DNA of 9,282 nucleotides from Betaproteobacteria bacterium. Lineage in GTDB: Bacteria > Pseudomonadota > Gammaproteobacteria > Burkholderiales > Thiobacillaceae. Positions 6,584 through 9,282 of the stretch are shown in pieces. Positions within the stretch are counted from its first letter, which is position 1; each line of letters begins with the position of its first letter. The notes under the pieces were generated by a model, which worked only from the letters and a program-made list of their open reading frames with translations, did no database searches and was not told where the DNA came from. Made by a program: the position numbers and the translations under genes. The stretch spans positions 1-9,282 of the forward strand of contig JAIFLB010000054.1 in NCBI GenBank assembly GCA_020049245.1, in the 5' to 3' direction.

Positions 6584-6610
6584 GTGCGAATTTATTCGCA
6601 CCTGCGTTTT
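6582..6610 (+). terminator. Hairpin terminator after proB, overlapping its stop codon
   Basis: A 9-bp perfect stem, AGGTGCGAA (6582-6590) with TTCGCACCT (6595-6603), has a TTTA loop and is followed by GCG and TTTT (6607-6610). The stem begins in the proB TAG and the T-run ends in the ispH stop codon, so the hairpin fills the whole convergent gap. The T-run is short and offset by three bases, so efficiency is uncertain. It may also protect the ispH mRNA end. Confidence 0.65.
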
Positions 6611-7538
6611 AGTCCTGCAACGCCTTCGGCAGCGGAAAGTTCACTGTCTCTTCGATGCCTTCCAGCGGGGTGACCGAGCTGGCGCCCATCGATTGCAAAC
6701 GTTTGATGACACCCTGCACCAGCACATCCGGCGCCGATGCGCCGGCGGTGACGCCGATCCTGTGTTTGCCGCGAAGCCATTCGGGGTGCAGCTCATCGGC
6801 GTTATCGACCATGTACGACGCGATGCCGACATTCGCGGCGACTTCACGCAGGCGATTCGAATTGGATGAATTCGGCGAACCGACCACGATCACCAGATCG
6901 CATTCGGCGGCCAGTTTCTTTACTGCATCCTGTCGGTTCTGCGTTGCGTAGCAGATGTCGTCCTTCTTCGGGCCGCGAATGCTCGGGAAGCGGGCGCGTA
7001 ACGCTTCCACCACGCGCGCGGCGTCATCCACCGAGAGCGTGGTCTGGGTGACATAGGCCAGATTGTCAGGGTCGCGGACTTCAAGGCCGGCGACTTCCGA
7101 CGCGTCATCGACCAGATACATGCCGTCCGGCGACTGGCCCATGGTGCCTTCCACTTCCGGATGGCCCTTGTGGCCGATCATGATGATTTCCTGCCCGGCC
7201 TCGCGCATCTTCTTCACTTCGACATGCACTTTGGTCACCAGCGGGCAGGTTGCGTCGAACACATTCAGGCCGCGTTCCTCGGCTTCCCTGCGCACTGAAA
7301 GCGGTACCCCGTGAGCGCTGTAGATCAGCGTCGAGCCGATGGGTGCTTCATTCAGGTCTTCGATGAAGATTGCGCCTTTCGCCTTCAGGTTATCGACGAC
7401 GAATTTGTTGTGCACCACCTCATGCCGGACGTAAATCGGCGCACCGAACTTCTTCAACGCCTGTTCGACAATGGCGATGGCGCGATCGACGCCGGCGCAG
7501 AAGCCACGGGGATTGGCGAGCAGGATGGTCTGTTGCAT
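6609..7538 (-). CDS. ispH: 4-hydroxy-3-methylbut-2-enyl diphosphate reductase (LytB/IspH)
   Basis: This iron-sulfur enzyme makes the last step of the MEP pathway, reducing HMBPP to IPP and DMAPP for isoprenoids. The product has 309 residues, a normal length. Three conserved cysteines that ligate the cluster are visible: Cys14 (PRGFCAGV), Cys98 (DATCPL) and Cys196 (DICYATQNRQ). Substrate-site motifs are also present: HEVVHNKFVV (39-48), YSAHGVP (73-79), GHKGHPEVEGTMGQ (122-135), SNSNRL (225-230) and TAGASAP (264-270). The ATG at 7538 gives the standard MQQTILLANPRGFCAG start. The same frame is open much further upstream, but that stretch is a shadow of fkpB. It lies 13 bp after fkpB and is the last gene of the operon. 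Confidence 0.97.
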   Translation of the reverse strand: MQQTILLANPRGFCAGVDRAIAIVEQALKKFGAPIYVRHEVVHNKFVVDNLKAKGAIFIEDLNEAPIGSTLIYSAHGVPLSVRREAEERGLNVFDATCPLVTKVHVEVKKMREAGQEIIMIGHKGHPEVEGTMGQSPDGMYLVDDASEVAGLEVRDPDNLAYVTQTTLSVDDAARVVEALRARFPSIRGPKKDDICYATQNRQDAVKKLAAECDLVIVVGSPNSSNSNRLREVAANVGIASYMVDNADELHPEWLRGKHRIGVTAGASAPDVLVQGVIKRLQSMGASSVTPLEGIEETVNFPLPKALQD

Positions 7539-7551
7539 ACGATTTATCCGT

Positions 7552-8001
7552 TCAGGTTTTGCCAGCGTGATCGACGGCAAGAATTTTGACTTCGAATTCC
7601 ACCGCCAGGCCGGCCAGCGGGTGGTTGAAATCGACCCGCACCATGGCATCGTCGATATTGCGGATGATGCCGTGTAAGGTCTGGCCGTTGGGTAGCGTGA
7701 ATGCCACGTCATGGCCGGGCACCAGTGCCTGGCCGGCGGTGAAATCGGCGCGCGGCAAGTCATGCACCATACCGGGCTGATGACTGCCGAAGGCGGCACC
7801 GGGTTCCAGTTCGAACGTGCGGTGATCGCCGACCTGCAAACCGGTGAGCAGACTTTCCAGACGCGGATCGATGTCGCCGCCGCCAATGTAGAAAGTTTCT
7901 GGCTGTTCAGCGAAGGTGTTGACGATTTCTTCGCCATTGCAGGTCAGGCGGTAATGCAGGGTGACCTGGTCGCCGATACTCAGCGTGTTGGTTATGTTCA
8001 T
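7552..8001 (-). CDS. fkpB: FKBP-type peptidyl-prolyl isomerase, SlpA/FkpB type
   Basis: This is a 149-residue cytoplasmic FKBP with an inserted chaperone (IF) domain, the SlpA/FkpB type, which has prolyl isomerase and holding activity. The split FKBP domain is visible as VTLHYRLT (13-20) and FYIGGGDIDPRLESLLTGL (37-55), then the C-terminal VDFNHPLAGLAVEFEVKI (123-140). Between them, about 70-122 form the IF insert (AFGSHQPGMVHDLPRADF onward). There is no signal peptide. The ATG at 8001 overlaps the lspA stop by 4 bp (ATGA), indicating coupling. Placement between lspA and ispH is a familiar proteobacterial arrangement whose functional reason is not obvious. Confidence 0.94.
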   Translation of the reverse strand: MNITNTLSIGDQVTLHYRLTCNGEEIVNTFAEQPETFYIGGGDIDPRLESLLTGLQVGDHRTFELEPGAAFGSHQPGMVHDLPRADFTAGQALVPGHDVAFTLPNGQTLHGIIRNIDDAMVRVDFNHPLAGLAVEFEVKILAVDHAGKT

Positions 8002-8492
8002 GCGGTCTCGTCAATTTTTGGGCTGCGCATGCCATCCCAGATCAACATCGCAGCGCCGACGGTGATTGCCGAATCGGCGACATTGAACGCCGGCCAGTGC
8101 CAGCCGCCGGCATGCAGGTCGAGGAAATCGATGACATGGCCGTACAGAATGCGGTCGATGACGTTGCCGATGGCGCCGCCGAGGATCAACGCCAGCGCAA
8201 TGCTGAACAGGCGGCGGCCCTGGGTTTTGCGCAGCAGATACAGGATGACGACAGAGGCGATCGCCGCGACGCCGACAAAAAAGCCGCGTTGCCAACCGGG
8301 CTGATCGGCGAACAGGCTGAACGCCGCGCCGGTGTTGTGCACATGCACCAGATTGAAAAATCCAGTGATGACAATCACGTCGACATAGGCAGTCATCCGC
8401 TCGATCACTGCCAGCTTGGTGATCTGGTCGAGTACCAGCACCAGCGCGGAGAGCCAGAGCCAGACCAGTGCATTGCGTCCCTGGTCAGGCAT
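7998..8492 (-). CDS. lspA: Lipoprotein signal peptidase (signal peptidase II)
   Basis: This inner-membrane aspartyl protease removes signal peptides from diacylated prolipoproteins, a step of lipoprotein maturation. The product has 164 residues and four hydrophobic helices (about 9-31, 69-88, 95-113 and 139-153). Family motifs are FFNLVHVHNTGAAFSLF (45-61), GGAIGNVIDRILYGHVIDF (105-123) and FNVADSA (136-142). The catalytic aspartates are inferred as Asp122 (VIDF) and Asp140 (NVADSA), 18 residues apart as in E. coli (recalled). I chose the ATG at 8492, which gives MPDQGRNALVWLWL and overlaps the ileS stop by 8 bp. The open frame extends about 25 codons further upstream, but those lie inside ileS and are not conserved. 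Confidence 0.96.
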   Translation of the reverse strand: MPDQGRNALVWLWLSALVLVLDQITKLAVIERMTAYVDVIVITGFFNLVHVHNTGAAFSLFADQPGWQRGFFVGVAAIASVVILYLLRKTQGRRLFSIALALILGGAIGNVIDRILYGHVIDFLDLHAGGWHWPAFNVADSAITVGAAMLIWDGMRSPKIDETA

Positions 8493-9282
8493 GCTGGCGT
8501 GCCTCACCTGCACCGTGCAGGTTGCTGACGCAACGGCCACACAGGCCGGGATGTGCGGCGTCGGCATTCATGTCATCGCGGTAATGCCAACAGCGTTCGC
8601 ACTTTTGATGCGTCGAGGCAGTGGCTTCAACTCGGGTTTCGCCTTCTGCTACTTTGACTTGCGCGGCGGAGGTGATCAGTACGAACTTGAGGTCGTCGCC
8701 CAGGCTGGTCAGCAGATCGAAGTCATCACCCGCCGCCAGCAGCGTGACCTCGGCCTGCAACGATGAGCCGACCGAGCCGGCGACGCGCAGTTCTTCGATG
8801 CGCTTGGTGGTCAGCGCGCGCAGTTCGCGCAGACGGCTCCAGCGCGCCAGCAGCGCCACTTCGTCAGCTTGTGCCGGCAACGCATGCCAGGCTTCCAGGA
8901 AGACGCTGTCCGATTTACCCGACAACACTGGCGCCAGCAACTTGGTCAGCGTCTGCAGGATGTGCCACAGCGTGGTCTGCGCGGCGCGGCGGGCTTTCGA
9001 ATCGGCGCCGCTGGTGTACAGGCGGTCTTTCAGAACGTCGAGATAGAACGCGCCAAGGTCTTCCGAACAGAAGATCTGCAGTCGTTGCATCGCAGCGTGA
9101 TAGTTGTAGATCGCGTAGTCGGCCTGCACGGTTGCCTGCATCTGACGGGTCAGCGCCAGTGCGTAACGGTCGATTTCCAGCCAGTCTTCCGGCGCGACCG
9201 CGTTCCGGGCGATATCGAAATCGGCGGTATTGGCGAGCAGGAAGCGCAGCGTGTTGCGGATGCGGCGGTAGCCATCGACGGC
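8485..9282 (-). CDS. ileS: Isoleucyl-tRNA synthetase, C-terminal part (5' end outside window)
   Basis: IleS is the class I aminoacyl-tRNA synthetase that charges tRNA(Ile). About 265 C-terminal residues are visible out of a typical 930-940. The frame is open to the window edge, so the gene continues past 9282 and the ATG at 9141 is internal. The visible part begins AVDGYRRIRNTLRFLLAN, the junction of the catalytic and anticodon-binding domains, followed by the helical anticodon-binding region (MQATVQADYAIYNYHAAMQR). It ends in the C-terminal zinc finger: CERC at about 8590-8601 and a second Cys-x-x-Cys pair (CGRC) at about 8530-8541. This domain is typical of the bacterial IleS form with the C-terminal Zn site. 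The stop overlaps the lspA start by 8 bp. Upstream neighbours are not visible. Confidence 0.96.
   Translation of the reverse strand, partial: AVDGYRRIRNTLRFLLANTADFDIARNAVAPEDWLEIDRYALALTRQMQATVQADYAIYNYHAAMQRLQIFCSEDLGAFYLDVLKDRLYTSGADSKARRAAQTTLWHILQTLTKLLAPVLSGKSDSVFLEAWHALPAQADEVALLARWSRLRELRALTTKRIEELRVAGSVGSSLQAEVTLLAAGDDFDLLTSLGDDLKFVLITSAAQVKVAEGETRVEATASTHQKCERCWHYRDDMNADAAHPGLCGRCVSNLHGAGEARQHA

Noticed and set aside
7539..7937. A long open frame that would fuse about 130 extra residues to the N-terminus of IspH
   Set aside because: It is an out-of-frame reading of fkpB; the IspH N-terminus MQQTILLANPRGFCAG at 7538 is complete and FkpB is clearly recognisable in the other frame.
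8493..8567. Possible longer LspA start
   Set aside because: The extra residues lie inside ileS and are not hydrophobic or conserved; the ATG at 8492 gives a normal LspA length.
1..9282. Mobile elements, CRISPR arrays, tRNA genes, phage or defence genes
   Set aside because: No spaced direct repeats, transposase or integrase frames, tRNA-like folds or defence domains were seen; the only long inverted repeats are the two terminator hairpins.

Overview
This window is chromosomal housekeeping DNA from a Gram-negative proteobacterium. The best fit is a betaproteobacterium, perhaps of the Nitrosomonadales/Gallionellaceae type. That placement is inferred from three things: the order rplU-rpmA-obgE-proB, the ileS-lspA-fkpB-ispH cluster, and a sigma factor/DUF3619/DUF3106/RDD operon of the kind seen in betaproteobacteria. 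I see no mobile element, CRISPR array, tRNA or rRNA. Coding density is very high and neighbouring genes often overlap by a few bases.

Layout. (1) Positions 1-1793, plus strand: the C-terminal part of lptF, cut by the window start, followed by complete lptG. These are the two transmembrane subunits of the lipopolysaccharide export ABC transporter. (2) Positions 1809-3512, minus strand: a four-gene operon transcribed toward lptG. It encodes an ECF-type sigma factor, a single-pass membrane protein (DUF3619, candidate anti-sigma factor), a secreted DUF3106 protein and an RDD-family membrane protein. (3) Positions 3513-3652: the divergent intergenic region, holding a probable rplU promoter. (4) Positions 3653-4213, plus strand: rplU and rpmA (ribosomal proteins L21 and L27), closed by a strong intrinsic terminator. 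(5) Positions 4323-6583, plus strand: obgE (ribosome-assembly GTPase) and proB (glutamate 5-kinase), overlapping by 4 bp and followed by a hairpin. (6) Positions 9282 down to 6609, minus strand: ileS (3' part only), lspA, fkpB and ispH as a compact operon converging on proB.

Functionally the window combines envelope biogenesis (LPS export, lipoprotein maturation), a probable envelope-linked transcriptional regulator, ribosome structure and assembly, proline synthesis, isoprenoid synthesis and isoleucyl-tRNA charging. Two points most deserve a second look. The L21 protein appears to have lost about 14 residues in frame from an otherwise well-conserved protein. The sigma/DUF3619/DUF3106/RDD operon is recognisable as a module, but its signal and regulon are unknown to me.
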